DNA from: a bacterium
GTDB taxonomy: Bacteria > Actinomycetota > Acidimicrobiia > Acidimicrobiales > Bin134
Reading direction: 5' to 3'
Assembly (NCBI GenBank): GCA_026705465.1
Contig: JAPPAP010000029.1
Location: 1 to 64,000, forward strand
Length of the DNA: 64,000 nucleotides
The notes under the pieces were generated by a model. The model was not told the origin of the DNA and ran no database searches. It was given only the letters and a program-made list of their open reading frames with translations. Of this stretch, positions 38,252 through 47,074 are shown in pieces. The position numbers and the translations under genes were made by a program. Position 1 is the stretch's first letter. Each line of letters starts with the position of its first letter.

Positions 38252-40018
38252 TCAGACGTAGTCCTCGTACTTGTCCAGGTGGCGGGTGGGGGTCTTGAGG
38301 GCGTCCTTGCGGAAGGGGTCGCCCAGCTCCATGGTGCACATGGCCTCAATGACAGTGGTGCGGCCCCCGTTCATCTGGGCGTCGATGGCCTTGGTCAGCG
38401 CCGGGCCCACCTCTTCGAGCTCGTTGACCCGCACGCCGTCGGCGCCCATGGCCCGGGCCACCTCCGACCAGTCCTCGCCGCCGTCGAGCTCGCCAGCCAC
38501 GAACCGGCGGCCGTAGAAGTCCACCTGGTTCTTCTTCTCGGCACCCCACTGACGGTTGTGGAACACCACCGCGGTGACCGGGATGTTGTGGCGCACTGCG
38601 GTCATGGTCTCCACCATGCTCATCGCCCACGCCCCGTCGCCGGCGTAGGCCACCGCCGGGCGGTCCGGCGCGGCCTTTTTGGCCCCGATGATGGTGGGCA
38701 GCGCGTATCCGCAGTTGCCCCAGCTCATGGCGGCAAAGAAGGACCGGGGCTCCTCAAAGCGCAGATAGCTATTGGCCACCGAGTTGATGTTGCCGATGTC
38801 GGTGGACACCATCACACGCTCTGGCATGGCGTGCTCCAGCTCGCGCAGCACCTGGCGGGGATGCATCCAGTTGTAGCGCTCTTCGGCGGCCTGTTTGATC
38901 ATGTCGACGCTGAAGTCGTCGGTCTCATGGATCCAGTCGTCCAGCTCGGTCTCCCAGTCGGCCTTGTCATCGGCGATCTCGGCCGCCCGTTGGACCCGGG
39001 TGGCATCGCAGGCCAGCTCCCGACCCTCCAAACGCTGGAGAAGCGCCGCGGCGGCAGCTCCGGCGTCGCCGCAGATGCCCACGTCGATGCGCTTGACCAG
39101 CCCGAGCATCTTGTTGTCGGCGTCCACCTGGATGATCTTGGCGTCGTTGGGCCAATAGTCCATGTCGTGCTGGGGCAGGGTGCCGAACGGCCCCAGCCGG
39201 GTGCCCAGCGCCAGCACCACGTCGGCCCTCGAGATGAGCCGCATGGCCGCTTTGGAGCCCTGGTAGCCCAAAGGCCCACACCACTGAGGATGCGACGCCG
39301 GGAACGAGTCGTTGTGCAGGTAGCTGTTGACCACCGGACAGCCGAGCCGCTCGGCCAGCGCCACTGTCTCGGCCATCGCGTCGCCCATCACCACTCCCCC
39401 GCCGGAGACCATCACCGGGAACGAGGCTCCGGCTAACAGCTCGGCGGCCTCGTTCAGGGTGCGCTCGCCGCCCGGACCCCGATCCAGGCCCTGCGGCTGT
39501 GGTATCTCCACGTCGATGTCACCGTAAAAGCGGTCGCGGGGGATGTTGAGCTGCGTCGGCCCCATCTCCGACAGGGCCCGGTCAAAGCACCGGCCGGTGA
39601 GCTCGGCCATGCGGTGCTCGTTGTTGACGTGGCCTTGGTACTTGGTGAACTCTTCGAACATCGGCAGCTGGTTGGCCTCTTGGAAGCCGCCCAAACCGAT
39701 GCCCATGGTTCCGGTCTCGGGGGTGACGATCACCACCGGACTATGGGCCCAGTAGGCCGCGGCGATGGCGGTCACACAGTTGGAGATGCCCGGCCCGTTC
39801 TGGCCGATCACCACGCCGTGGCGGCCGCTGACCCGGCTGTAGCCGTCGGCCATGTGGGCCGCGCCCTGCTCGTGGACCACCGGCACCAGCTCGATGCCGG
39901 CCGGCTCGAAGATGTCCATGGCATCCATGAACGCACTACCCATGATGCCGAAGATGGTGTCGACGCCGTGGGCGACCATGGTCTCCACGAACGCTTCGCT
40001 AGGAGTCATTCGGGTCAT
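38252..40018 (-). CDS. xsc: Sulfoacetaldehyde acetyltransferase
   Basis: This 588-aa thiamine-diphosphate enzyme splits sulfoacetaldehyde with phosphate into acetyl phosphate and sulfite. It begins MTRMTPSEAFVETMVAHGVDTIFGIMGSAFMDAMDIFEPAGIELVPVVHEQGAAHMADGYSR, the Xsc N-terminus with the ThDP-activating Glu (HEQ). Other landmarks are 'IGQNGPGISNCVTAIAAAYWAHSPVVIVTPETGTMGIGLGGFQE' and the ThDP/Mg motif 'YAGDGAWAMSMVETMTAVRHNIPVTAVVFHN'. The start has AAAGGA upstream. It is the last gene of the taurine cluster, 59 nt after the molybdoenzyme. The length matches known Xsc. Confidence 0.95.
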   Translation of the reverse strand: MTRMTPSEAFVETMVAHGVDTIFGIMGSAFMDAMDIFEPAGIELVPVVHEQGAAHMADGYSRVSGRHGVVIGQNGPGISNCVTAIAAAYWAHSPVVIVTPETGTMGIGLGGFQEANQLPMFEEFTKYQGHVNNEHRMAELTGRCFDRALSEMGPTQLNIPRDRFYGDIDVEIPQPQGLDRGPGGERTLNEAAELLAGASFPVMVSGGGVVMGDAMAETVALAERLGCPVVNSYLHNDSFPASHPQWCGPLGYQGSKAAMRLISRADVVLALGTRLGPFGTLPQHDMDYWPNDAKIIQVDADNKMLGLVKRIDVGICGDAGAAAAALLQRLEGRELACDATRVQRAAEIADDKADWETELDDWIHETDDFSVDMIKQAAEERYNWMHPRQVLRELEHAMPERVMVSTDIGNINSVANSYLRFEEPRSFFAAMSWGNCGYALPTIIGAKKAAPDRPAVAYAGDGAWAMSMVETMTAVRHNIPVTAVVFHNRQWGAEKKNQVDFYGRRFVAGELDGGEDWSEVARAMGADGVRVNELEEVGPALTKAIDAQMNGGRTTVIEAMCTMELGDPFRKDALKTPTRHLDKYEDYV

Positions 40019-40077
40019 GACTCGTTCCTTTCGTGTAAGAGAATTCTCCGTTGAAAGAGATCTCGTGGGCAAGAAGA

Positions 40078-42891
40078 TCAGAGCGCATAGGCAGCAGGCA
40101 TGGGTTTGAGCGGGCGGGAGTACCACAGGGGCCGGCGCAGGCCGCCGGGGCCGGGAGCGGGACGGGTCATGGCCAGCCACTCCTGGTAGGCCTTGCGGGC
40201 TTCGGCGGTGTCCACCACTACATCGCCTGGGGTGTCCCCGGGATGGGCGGGTGTCACCCTCACTCGCTGGTGCCAGCACTGCATTCCCGAAACCGGGTCG
40301 GGCTGCACACAAAACGCCAGATTCTGGTGGACGCCGGTATCGCTCCACCAGATCCGCTCGGTGTCGTCATCCGCGCTGGCATGGCGCTCCGGTTGGCCTC
40401 GTCGACGGAGCCGCCACAACGTACCGTCGTTGGTGATGTCGGCGTCGCCCCCCGTCCACGACCCGCCGTTTTCGGGGTCGATACGCCAGCGGCCCATGTG
40501 ATGCGAAGCCGCCACCACGCCGGGTCGGATGCCCTCGGTACGCCAGGCTCCAATTACGAAGTGGCCGATCCGGGTGGTGATCCTCACCAGCCCATTCACT
40601 TCGATGCCCAGAGCCTCGGCATCGGAGGGGTGGACCCACAACGGGTGGCGATGGCTGAGCTCCGACAGCCACTTGCTGTTGGCCGAGCGGGTGTGGATCA
40701 GCGTCGGGATGCGAAACGTCGGAACCAGAATGCGCTCATCGCCGGAGAGGTCGAGGTTCTCCCAGTGCACGTGGGACGGAATCCAAGTCGGGGCGGCGTA
40801 CTCGGGCCAGCCCCAGTCGGCCAGCGTCTCCGAGTACAGCTCCAGCTTGCGCGACGGCGTGGGAAAGCCCTCCTTGGGGCTGCCGTCCACCTGCACCGCC
40901 AGAGAGCCGTCGCCCAAGCCGGCCAGCTCCAGGCCAGCCAGGTCATCCGCCTCGCCCGACCACGTACCAGGGGTACCCGAGCGGCGGTACACGCCGGCGT
41001 CGTCGAGGTGACAGCCCACCAATTCGGCAGGGTCCACCTCCCGCTCATAGGGCTGGTACATGTCGCCGTCGAGGGCATACGCGCCCCGATCCCGCATGAA
41101 CTCCAACGGGGTCTGACCGGCGGCCTCGGCGTCATCGGCCAAGCCGGGGACCGCCGCAAACATCGACCCGTAGTACTCGTCCACGCTCATCGGCGTGCCG
41201 GGACGCTCGCAGCTCTCGAACCATTGGCGAATGCCCATGGAGCCGTCGGGGTCGATGCGCCACGACAGGTCGATCCAGAACTCGTTCTCCTCCCACACCT
41301 CGCCGGGGTTGAACTCGTGGGTGCGCGACCCACTGGAGACCTCGGCGCCTCGAATCTCGGCGAAGCGGCGCAGCACCGGCTGGCGGAAGCCGATCCACCG
41401 ACCGGCGTGGGTCTCGAAACTGGCCACATCGTGGCGCTCGGCCCCCACCCCCATGGGCAGCACGTAGTCGGCGAACACCGCCGTCTCCGACCACGTGGGG
41501 GTCAGCGCCACGTGACAGGCCACTTTGTCGGGATCTTTGAGCGCCTCCAGCCAGCTGAACCCGTCGGGGTTGGTCCACACCGGGTTGTACACCCGGCTGA
41601 AGTACACCTCGAGGCGGCCTCGGCCCTCGGCCAGGAAATGGGGCAGCAGGATCGACATTTCGTGGTGGGCCAGCGGGTACTCCCGAGGCCAGCTCAGCTC
41701 GTTCCACTGGTCGAAGGGCGGCGCGCCCGCCGGGTGGGGTGCCTTGTACTTGTTCCAGCCGTTGCCGGTGGTGCCCCCTACCGTGCCCACCGATCCGGTG
41801 AGCACGTTGAGGAAGAACAGGCACCGGGCCGTCTGCCAGCCGCCCAGGTTGCCGGCGGCTGCCGCTCGCCAGTTGTGGGAGGCGAATTTGGTGGGATGGC
41901 CGCCGATGATTTCGGCGATCTCGATGATCTGAGACGCGGGCACCCCGCACACCCGCTCGGCCTCCTCCGGGGTGTAGGCGGCATAGTCGTCGAGCAACGC
42001 TGGACCCACTGATTCGAACTCCATCGGGCGCTCCGGGTGGCGCTGACGCAGGTAGACCTCCCAGTTGGTCCAGCGCCGCACGAAGTCGCGTTCCCAGGTG
42101 CCGTTGAGCACCAGCAGCCGGGCGATGGCCAGCAGCAGGAAGGGCTCGGTGCCCGGCCAGGCGGGCAGCCAATAGTCGGCCTTGGAGCCGGTGTTGGAGA
42201 GCCGGGGGTCCACGCAGATGACGGTCGCCCCCTTCGATTGGGCTTCGACGATCCGCTGGGCGTGGGGGTTGAAGTAGTGGCCCGACTCCAGGTGCGACGA
42301 GATCAGGAAGATCACCTCGGCGTTGGCGAAGTCTGCCGACGGGCGATCATGGCCCATCCAGCTCTGGTAGCCGACCCGGGCGTTGGAGCTGCACACGTTG
42401 GTGTGGCTGTTGTGGCCGTCCACCCCCCAGCACTGGAGCACCCGCTCGGCGAAACCGTCCTCGCCGGGGCGGCCCACGTGGTACATGACCTCGTTGTGGC
42501 GCCCTTCGGCGATGGCGGTGCGGATGCGGCCGCCGATGTCGGCCAGCGCCTCGTCCCAGCTCACCCGCTCCCATTGCCCGGAGCCCCGCTCACCGGCCCG
42601 CCGCAGCGGATACAGGATGCGCTCATGGTCGTCGATCTGGTTGAGCGTGGCCGGGCCCTTGGCGCAGTTGCGGCCCCGGCTGGCCGGGTGCAGGGGGTTG
42701 CCCTCGACGCGGTCGATGCGACCAGTGGCGTGGTCCACATGGCACACCAGTCCGCACGCCGCCTCGCAGTTGAAGCAGGTGGTGGGCACCAGGGTGTGAT
42801 GGCGCTCCACCCGGCGGGGCCAGGCTTTGGCGTCGAGCGAGGTGGCGTCGTGCCAGGTCTCGTGCGGCGGGTAGCGGTGCAATTCAGTCAT
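40078..42891 (-). CDS. soeA: Molybdopterin oxidoreductase, probable sulfite dehydrogenase SoeA
   Basis: This is a 937-aa Mo-bis-PGD enzyme of the DMSO-reductase superfamily. The N-terminal [4Fe-4S] motif is CFNCEAACGLVCHVDHATGRIDRVEGNPLHPASRGRNCAKG. The likely Mo-ligand Cys is in 'HTNVCSSNARVGYQSW'. The C-terminal cofactor-binding domain includes 'LWVHPSDAEALGIEVNGLVRITTRIGHF'. There is no twin-arginine signal, so it is cytoplasmic. That argues against the exported PsrA/PhsA enzymes and fits SoeA, which oxidises sulfite on the cytoplasmic side. Its place between a fused Fe-S/membrane subunit and xsc, which releases sulfite, supports this. The ATG lies 14 nt after soeBC. Substrate assignment rests on context. 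Confidence 0.75.
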   Translation of the reverse strand: MTELHRYPPHETWHDATSLDAKAWPRRVERHHTLVPTTCFNCEAACGLVCHVDHATGRIDRVEGNPLHPASRGRNCAKGPATLNQIDDHERILYPLRRAGERGSGQWERVSWDEALADIGGRIRTAIAEGRHNEVMYHVGRPGEDGFAERVLQCWGVDGHNSHTNVCSSNARVGYQSWMGHDRPSADFANAEVIFLISSHLESGHYFNPHAQRIVEAQSKGATVICVDPRLSNTGSKADYWLPAWPGTEPFLLLAIARLLVLNGTWERDFVRRWTNWEVYLRQRHPERPMEFESVGPALLDDYAAYTPEEAERVCGVPASQIIEIAEIIGGHPTKFASHNWRAAAAGNLGGWQTARCLFFLNVLTGSVGTVGGTTGNGWNKYKAPHPAGAPPFDQWNELSWPREYPLAHHEMSILLPHFLAEGRGRLEVYFSRVYNPVWTNPDGFSWLEALKDPDKVACHVALTPTWSETAVFADYVLPMGVGAERHDVASFETHAGRWIGFRQPVLRRFAEIRGAEVSSGSRTHEFNPGEVWEENEFWIDLSWRIDPDGSMGIRQWFESCERPGTPMSVDEYYGSMFAAVPGLADDAEAAGQTPLEFMRDRGAYALDGDMYQPYEREVDPAELVGCHLDDAGVYRRSGTPGTWSGEADDLAGLELAGLGDGSLAVQVDGSPKEGFPTPSRKLELYSETLADWGWPEYAAPTWIPSHVHWENLDLSGDERILVPTFRIPTLIHTRSANSKWLSELSHRHPLWVHPSDAEALGIEVNGLVRITTRIGHFVIGAWRTEGIRPGVVAASHHMGRWRIDPENGGSWTGGDADITNDGTLWRLRRRGQPERHASADDDTERIWWSDTGVHQNLAFCVQPDPVSGMQCWHQRVRVTPAHPGDTPGDVVVDTAEARKAYQEWLAMTRPAPGPGGLRRPLWYSRPLKPMPAAYAL

Positions 42892-42905
42892 AAGCCGACA
42901 TCCGC

Positions 42906-44420
42906 CTAAGACAACGGCACGGACTGGCCCGCCCGCACGAAGCTGTCCTCGTAGCACCACATGCCCACCACCGCGCTGATCCCGGCCGCTGCGGCCAGCC
43001 AAGACCCCGTATCAGCAGCGAGGCTGACCGCAACCAGCCCAGCGGGCGCAGCCAGCCCCAGCACGACGCCTCCGACCCAGAATTGCCGGGCGTATCGACC
43101 CTTGGTCATGGCCACCACTGCCGCCTCGACATGGGGCGTTCCCCGCCCCAAGACCTCCGCCCCTACCAGCGCAGCGGTGGCCAGCACTCCCGCTAGCAGC
43201 ACCCACTGCACGGCGACAGGGTCAGGCCCATCGACCGCTAGTTCCATCACCGCGTAGCCGGCTCCGCCTGCGACAACCGCTTGGGCCAACAGTGTGGGCA
43301 GCACCAGCGGCGACTGCCACAGATCGCGGCCCTCGCACTGGGCGAACAAGAAGGCGGTGTAGCCCGCGGTGGCCAACCCCAGCAGCGCGGCAGGCGCAGC
43401 CAGCCCTTGCAGCGCGCCCACCGAGCCGACCACACCGGCGACGAACCATGCTGCGCTCACCGCCGCGAACGCCCCGAGCACAGCTCCGCCCTTCACCAAC
43501 CATGACCGGCGATTGGCCCGGGTGATGAGGTAGTAGAACCGGGTCGGCTGGCGCAGGTCCCCCACCAAAAGCACGCCGGTGACCGCCAAGAACACTCCCG
43601 CGGTCACCGCCGGCGCCACCCCCACAACCGCCTGCTCGCCACCGTGGCCAAGCAGGACCAACAGCGCGGCCATCATCATCATGCCCGCGGCCACCGCCTT
43701 GGTCACCAGATAGCTGGACACTTTGGCCTTCCAGGTCATCTCATGCGCCGTGGTGTAGGCGGTGCGGGCCTCCACTTCGCCACTGACAGGATCCGCGGTC
43801 GGATGCTGGGCAGTGGTGTCGGCCCAGATCATTCCGTCGCTGGCAATGGCCGCGCGCAAGGGATCGAGCGATGCCGCTTCGGCCCCCACATAGTGCACTT
43901 TGGGCCGCGTGTTCTGCTCTGGCGCTCGCACCGCGGTGTCGCTGCGGGCGATGAGCTCGGTGGTTTCATCGTCGGGGTCGTCAAGATCGGCCACCTTGAT
44001 GGCGTGGGTGGGGCATACCACCACGCAGCTCGGCTCCAGGCCCTGGTCGATGCGGTGGTTGCAGAAATTGCACTTGTTGGCCGTGTTGGTGACCGGGTTG
44101 ATGTAGATCGCGTCGTAGGGACAAGCGTTCATGCACCCCTTGCAGCCAATGCAGTTGTCGTCGTCGAAGTCGACAACCCCGTTCGATGCCCGGAACAGCG
44201 CATTGGTGGGACAGATGGAGATGCACGGCGCATCGTCGCAGTGGTTGCAGCGCATCACCGAGAAGTGCCGGTTGACATCGGGGAACGTGCCGGTCTCGAT
44301 GTACTTCACCCAGGTTCGGTTCACCCCCAAGGGCACGTCGTGCTCGGCCTTGCAGGCAACCGTGCAGGCGTGGCATCCGATGCAGCTCTCGCTGTCGAGA
44401 AGGAACCCGAGTCGGCTCAC
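42906..44420 (-). CDS. soeBC: Fused 4x[4Fe-4S] ferredoxin / NrfD-DmsC-type membrane anchor (SoeB-SoeC)
   Basis: This 504-aa protein joins two usual subunits. Residues 1 to about 200 are a DmsB/PsrB-type electron-transfer protein with four cysteine clusters: CIGCHACTVAC (13-23), CNHCDDAPCISICP, CIGCKGCMNACPYD, and CNFC...CVVVCPTHA. From about 225 to the end there are roughly eight to nine hydrophobic segments (SYLVTKAVAAGMMMMAALLVLLG ... GISAVVGMWCYEDSF), an NrfD/DmsC-like quinone-reactive anchor. The GTG at 44420 is preferred because GAGGG lies 7 nt upstream; a TTG at 44465 would overlap tetR. It would pass electrons from the upstream-acting SoeA to quinone. Fusion of B and C is the notable feature. 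Confidence 0.82.
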   Translation of the reverse strand: MSRLGFLLDSESCIGCHACTVACKAEHDVPLGVNRTWVKYIETGTFPDVNRHFSVMRCNHCDDAPCISICPTNALFRASNGVVDFDDDNCIGCKGCMNACPYDAIYINPVTNTANKCNFCNHRIDQGLEPSCVVVCPTHAIKVADLDDPDDETTELIARSDTAVRAPEQNTRPKVHYVGAEAASLDPLRAAIASDGMIWADTTAQHPTADPVSGEVEARTAYTTAHEMTWKAKVSSYLVTKAVAAGMMMMAALLVLLGHGGEQAVVGVAPAVTAGVFLAVTGVLLVGDLRQPTRFYYLITRANRRSWLVKGGAVLGAFAAVSAAWFVAGVVGSVGALQGLAAPAALLGLATAGYTAFLFAQCEGRDLWQSPLVLPTLLAQAVVAGGAGYAVMELAVDGPDPVAVQWVLLAGVLATAALVGAEVLGRGTPHVEAAVVAMTKGRYARQFWVGGVVLGLAAPAGLVAVSLAADTGSWLAAAAGISAVVGMWCYEDSFVRAGQSVPLS

Positions 44421-44454
44421 CCGAGGCCCTCGGCACTCAGCAGGGGTCTGCCAG

Positions 44455-45078
44455 TCACTCAACAACCCCTGTGCTCATCTCCGGCTTGCGGGAGAGTCGC
44501 TGGATTCCGGCGCACAGCAATTGCACCAGATGATCGAAAGTGTCCTCGGGATCGTGGGGCAGGGGATGGCCGTCGCCCGACTCAAGATGGCTGAATCCGT
44601 GAAAAGCGCTGCGCAGAGCGCGGGCGGCATGCACCAAGTCTTCGTCGCTGAGGTCGTAGCCCCGCAAGGCCTGGCCCAACACTGCCAGCACCCCTTCGAC
44701 GGCGGCCTCCAACTCTGCATCCCCGGCACACGGATAGCGATCGGTGGCGGCGTAGATGCCGGGATGGTCTCGAACCACCTGTCGCCAGGCGTGGCCCAAC
44801 GCGGCCACCGCATCGTCGCCCGACAGGCCCACAGTGGCGTCGGCCAGCCGCTGGGCCAATATCTCCCGGCCCCGCAAGCTGAGGCTGCGAAGCAGATCGT
44901 CGTAGCCCTCGACATGGCGATACAGGGCCGGCTGGCGCACACCGAGCACGTCGGCAACCCGAGTGAGGGTCAGACGGTCGAGCCCTTCGGCGTCGGCGAC
45001 ATCGGCCGCGGTGGCGATCACTTTGGCGCTGTCCAGGGGCGGGCGCTCCGACATCGAGCCGCCCTTGGGCCTCGTCAT
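44455..45078 (-). CDS. TetR-family transcriptional regulator
   Basis: This 207-aa protein has an N-terminal helix-turn-helix (about 14-60, 'VIATAADVADAEGLDRLTLTRVADVLGVRQPALYRHVEGYDDLLRSL') of the TetR type, and an all-helical C-terminal ligand domain ending 'ALRSAFHGFSHLESGDGHPLPHDPEDTFDHLVQLLCAGI', resembling the WHG subclass. Its ATG overlaps the pta stop as ATGA, so it is cotranslated with the taurine genes and may sense taurine or an intermediate. The repeated element at 51003-51032 is a candidate operator. Confidence 0.9.
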   Translation of the reverse strand: MTRPKGGSMSERPPLDSAKVIATAADVADAEGLDRLTLTRVADVLGVRQPALYRHVEGYDDLLRSLSLRGREILAQRLADATVGLSGDDAVAALGHAWRQVVRDHPGIYAATDRYPCAGDAELEAAVEGVLAVLGQALRGYDLSDEDLVHAARALRSAFHGFSHLESGDGHPLPHDPEDTFDHLVQLLCAGIQRLSRKPEMSTGVVE

Positions 45079-46010
45079 GATTCTGCTCCTTCGCATGTCG
45101 CCTGACAGGCGGCAATCACAGCCACAGTGGCAATGTCGTCGGCGTTGCAACCCCGCGACAGGTCGTGAATCACACCAGCAGTTCCTTGCAGCAGTGGACC
45201 GTAAGCTCGGGCACCGCCCAGCCGCTGGGTGATCTTGTAGGCGATGTTGCCCGAGTCGAGGTCGGGAAAGACGAACACGTTGGCCCGACCGGCGATCTCT
45301 GAGCCAGGAGCCTTGGCCGCGGCCACCTGCTGATCCCAAGCCGCATCGAACTGCATCTCGCCGTCGATGGCTAGCGATGGCATCCGGTGGCGCACGATCT
45401 CAGTGGCCTCTCGGACCCGCTCCACCCGTGAGCCACCGGCGCTGCCCTTTGTGGAGTACGACAGCATGGCCACTCGAGCCGTCTCGCCCACCAGCTGTTC
45501 GTGGGTGGCCGCGGTCGACACTGCGATTGAGGCAAGCTGGCCTGGGTCGGGCTCGGCCACCACCCCGCAGTCGCCGTAGGTAATGGGCGTCCCGTCGGGG
45601 AGCACCAAGAGGAAGCAGCTGCTGATGGTTTCGACACCGGGCGCCGGACCGATGCAGTACAGGGCCGCCCGCACGACATCGGCCGTCGGCCGACTAGCGC
45701 CGCCCACACAGGCATCGGCCTCGCCAGCGGCCACCATGAGGGCAGCAACATGCAGAGGGTCACCCAGATCGATGCGCTCGCTCCAGGGTGAGGTCTCAGC
45801 CTCAGTCTGTAATGCCCGCGAGCAGAAGCTGGCTGGATCGTCCAACAAAACAGGGGCAGCCAAGCCTTCACGATCCAGCAACCGGGCCGCGACCTTGGCC
45901 CGCTCGTCAGAGCCGTCGGCCAACACCACCCGCATCCGGGACGCGCGCGCTTGTTCACGCCACAACTCGGTGATGGGTACCCGATCCGCGGTTGGCTCGA
46001 GGTTGGTCAA
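45075..46010 (-). CDS. pta: Phosphate acetyltransferase
   Basis: This 311-aa single-domain enzyme of the Pta/PTB family converts acetyl phosphate plus CoA to acetyl-CoA. It shows 'RVVLADGSDERAKVAARLLDREG', 'HVAALMVAAGEADACVGGASRPTADVVRAALYCIG', 'YGDCGVVAEPDPGQLASIA', 'VAMLSYSTKGSAGGSRVERVREA' and the C-terminal 'NVFVFPDLDSGNIAYKITQRLGGARAYGPLLQG'. It lacks the N-terminal DRTGG extension of long Pta. The TTG start overlaps the tauC stop (TTGA) and AAAGG lies just before. In this cluster it consumes the acetyl phosphate from Xsc. Confidence 0.93.
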   Translation of the reverse strand: MTNLEPTADRVPITELWREQARASRMRVVLADGSDERAKVAARLLDREGLAAPVLLDDPASFCSRALQTEAETSPWSERIDLGDPLHVAALMVAAGEADACVGGASRPTADVVRAALYCIGPAPGVETISSCFLLVLPDGTPITYGDCGVVAEPDPGQLASIAVSTAATHEQLVGETARVAMLSYSTKGSAGGSRVERVREATEIVRHRMPSLAIDGEMQFDAAWDQQVAAAKAPGSEIAGRANVFVFPDLDSGNIAYKITQRLGGARAYGPLLQGTAGVIHDLSRGCNADDIATVAVIAACQATCEGAES

Positions 46011-47074
46011 CCTTTGCCCCGCCAGGGGATCAGTCGCTTTTCGGCCATGCGCATGGCCACGTCCATGGTCACCCCAAGGATGCTGATCAGGATCACCGCC
46101 GACAGCATCAAATCGAGCAGGAAGAACTGGCGGGCTTTGAAGATGGTGAAGCCGAGGCCGGAACTGGCCCCCAGCAATTCGGCCGCCACCAGAGTTCCCC
46201 AGCACACGCCGATGGCCACTCGCAGTCCGGTGAAGATCTCCGGCAGCGCGTTGGGCAGGATCACATGGCGCAGCACTTGGGCTTTGGACGCGCCCAGCGA
46301 GTACGCGGCGTGCACCTTGGTGGTGTTGACGGCCAGCACGCCGGAGCGAGCGGCGATGATCATGATCCAGACCGCCGCGAACAGGAGCAGGTTCACCTTG
46401 CCCTCCTCCCCGATGCCGAACCAAACGATGAACAGGGGGATCAGCGCTAGCGGCGGGATGGGCCGCAGAAGCTCCACAATGGGGTCGAAGATGCCCCGCC
46501 AGCGGCTGGAGAGGCCCATGGCCAGGCCGATAGGCACCCCGATGGCCACCCCCCAGAACAAGCCCTTGGCTAAACGGCTGAAGCTCAGCCACAGGTGCTG
46601 CCACAGGGTGAATCCGCTGTAGCCATTGCGGGCGAAGTCCCAGGTGGCGTCCCACACTTGGCCCGGACTGGGAAGCACCCTCTCGCTGAGCCACTGCGTG
46701 TAGGAGCAGGCCGGCAGCCCGGGGAATTCTTCGGGGTAGTCGGCCGCCCGATCACAGTCGCTCAGCAGGCGGTGCTGGTTATAGGATTCGTTCTCTTCGA
46801 GCCCAGCCCGCACGTCGTCGGCGTAGTCGTACCAGGCCTGGGGCAGCCCCCACACCCGGGTGGAAATGAACCACAGCGCCAGGATCACGATGAGGCTGAA
46901 AATGGTCCACCGCAGCGCACCGCTGACCTCGGCAGCGTCGCCAAAGGTAACCGTCTTGCGGGTGCTCTGGCCGGTCTTGCCTCGGAACAGCCAATTGAAT
47001 GGCCAGTTCGCAGTGCGGTTCTGCTGTTCGATGTTCTCCTTAACGGCGTGTCCGCCAGGTCCCTCTACCATCAC
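46007..47074 (-). CDS. tauC: ABC transporter permease, taurine/sulfonate type
   Basis: This 355-aa membrane protein starts with a hydrophilic region of about 50 residues, then a first helix (WTIFSLIVILALWFISTRVWG). An extracytoplasmic loop of about 60 residues (DDVRAGLEENESYNQHRLLSDCDRAADYPEE...) follows, which is not typical of TauC/SsuC. The permease core has five helices and the EAA loop 'AAYSLGASKAQVLRHVILPNALPEIFTGLRVAIG', which contacts the ATPase. The GTG start overlaps the tauB stop (GTGA). Substrate is inferred from the tpa-xsc-pta context. Confidence 0.85.
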   Translation of the reverse strand: MMVEGPGGHAVKENIEQQNRTANWPFNWLFRGKTGQSTRKTVTFGDAAEVSGALRWTIFSLIVILALWFISTRVWGLPQAWYDYADDVRAGLEENESYNQHRLLSDCDRAADYPEEFPGLPACSYTQWLSERVLPSPGQVWDATWDFARNGYSGFTLWQHLWLSFSRLAKGLFWGVAIGVPIGLAMGLSSRWRGIFDPIVELLRPIPPLALIPLFIVWFGIGEEGKVNLLLFAAVWIMIIAARSGVLAVNTTKVHAAYSLGASKAQVLRHVILPNALPEIFTGLRVAIGVCWGTLVAAELLGASSGLGFTIFKARQFFLLDLMLSAVILISILGVTMDVAMRMAEKRLIPWRGKG

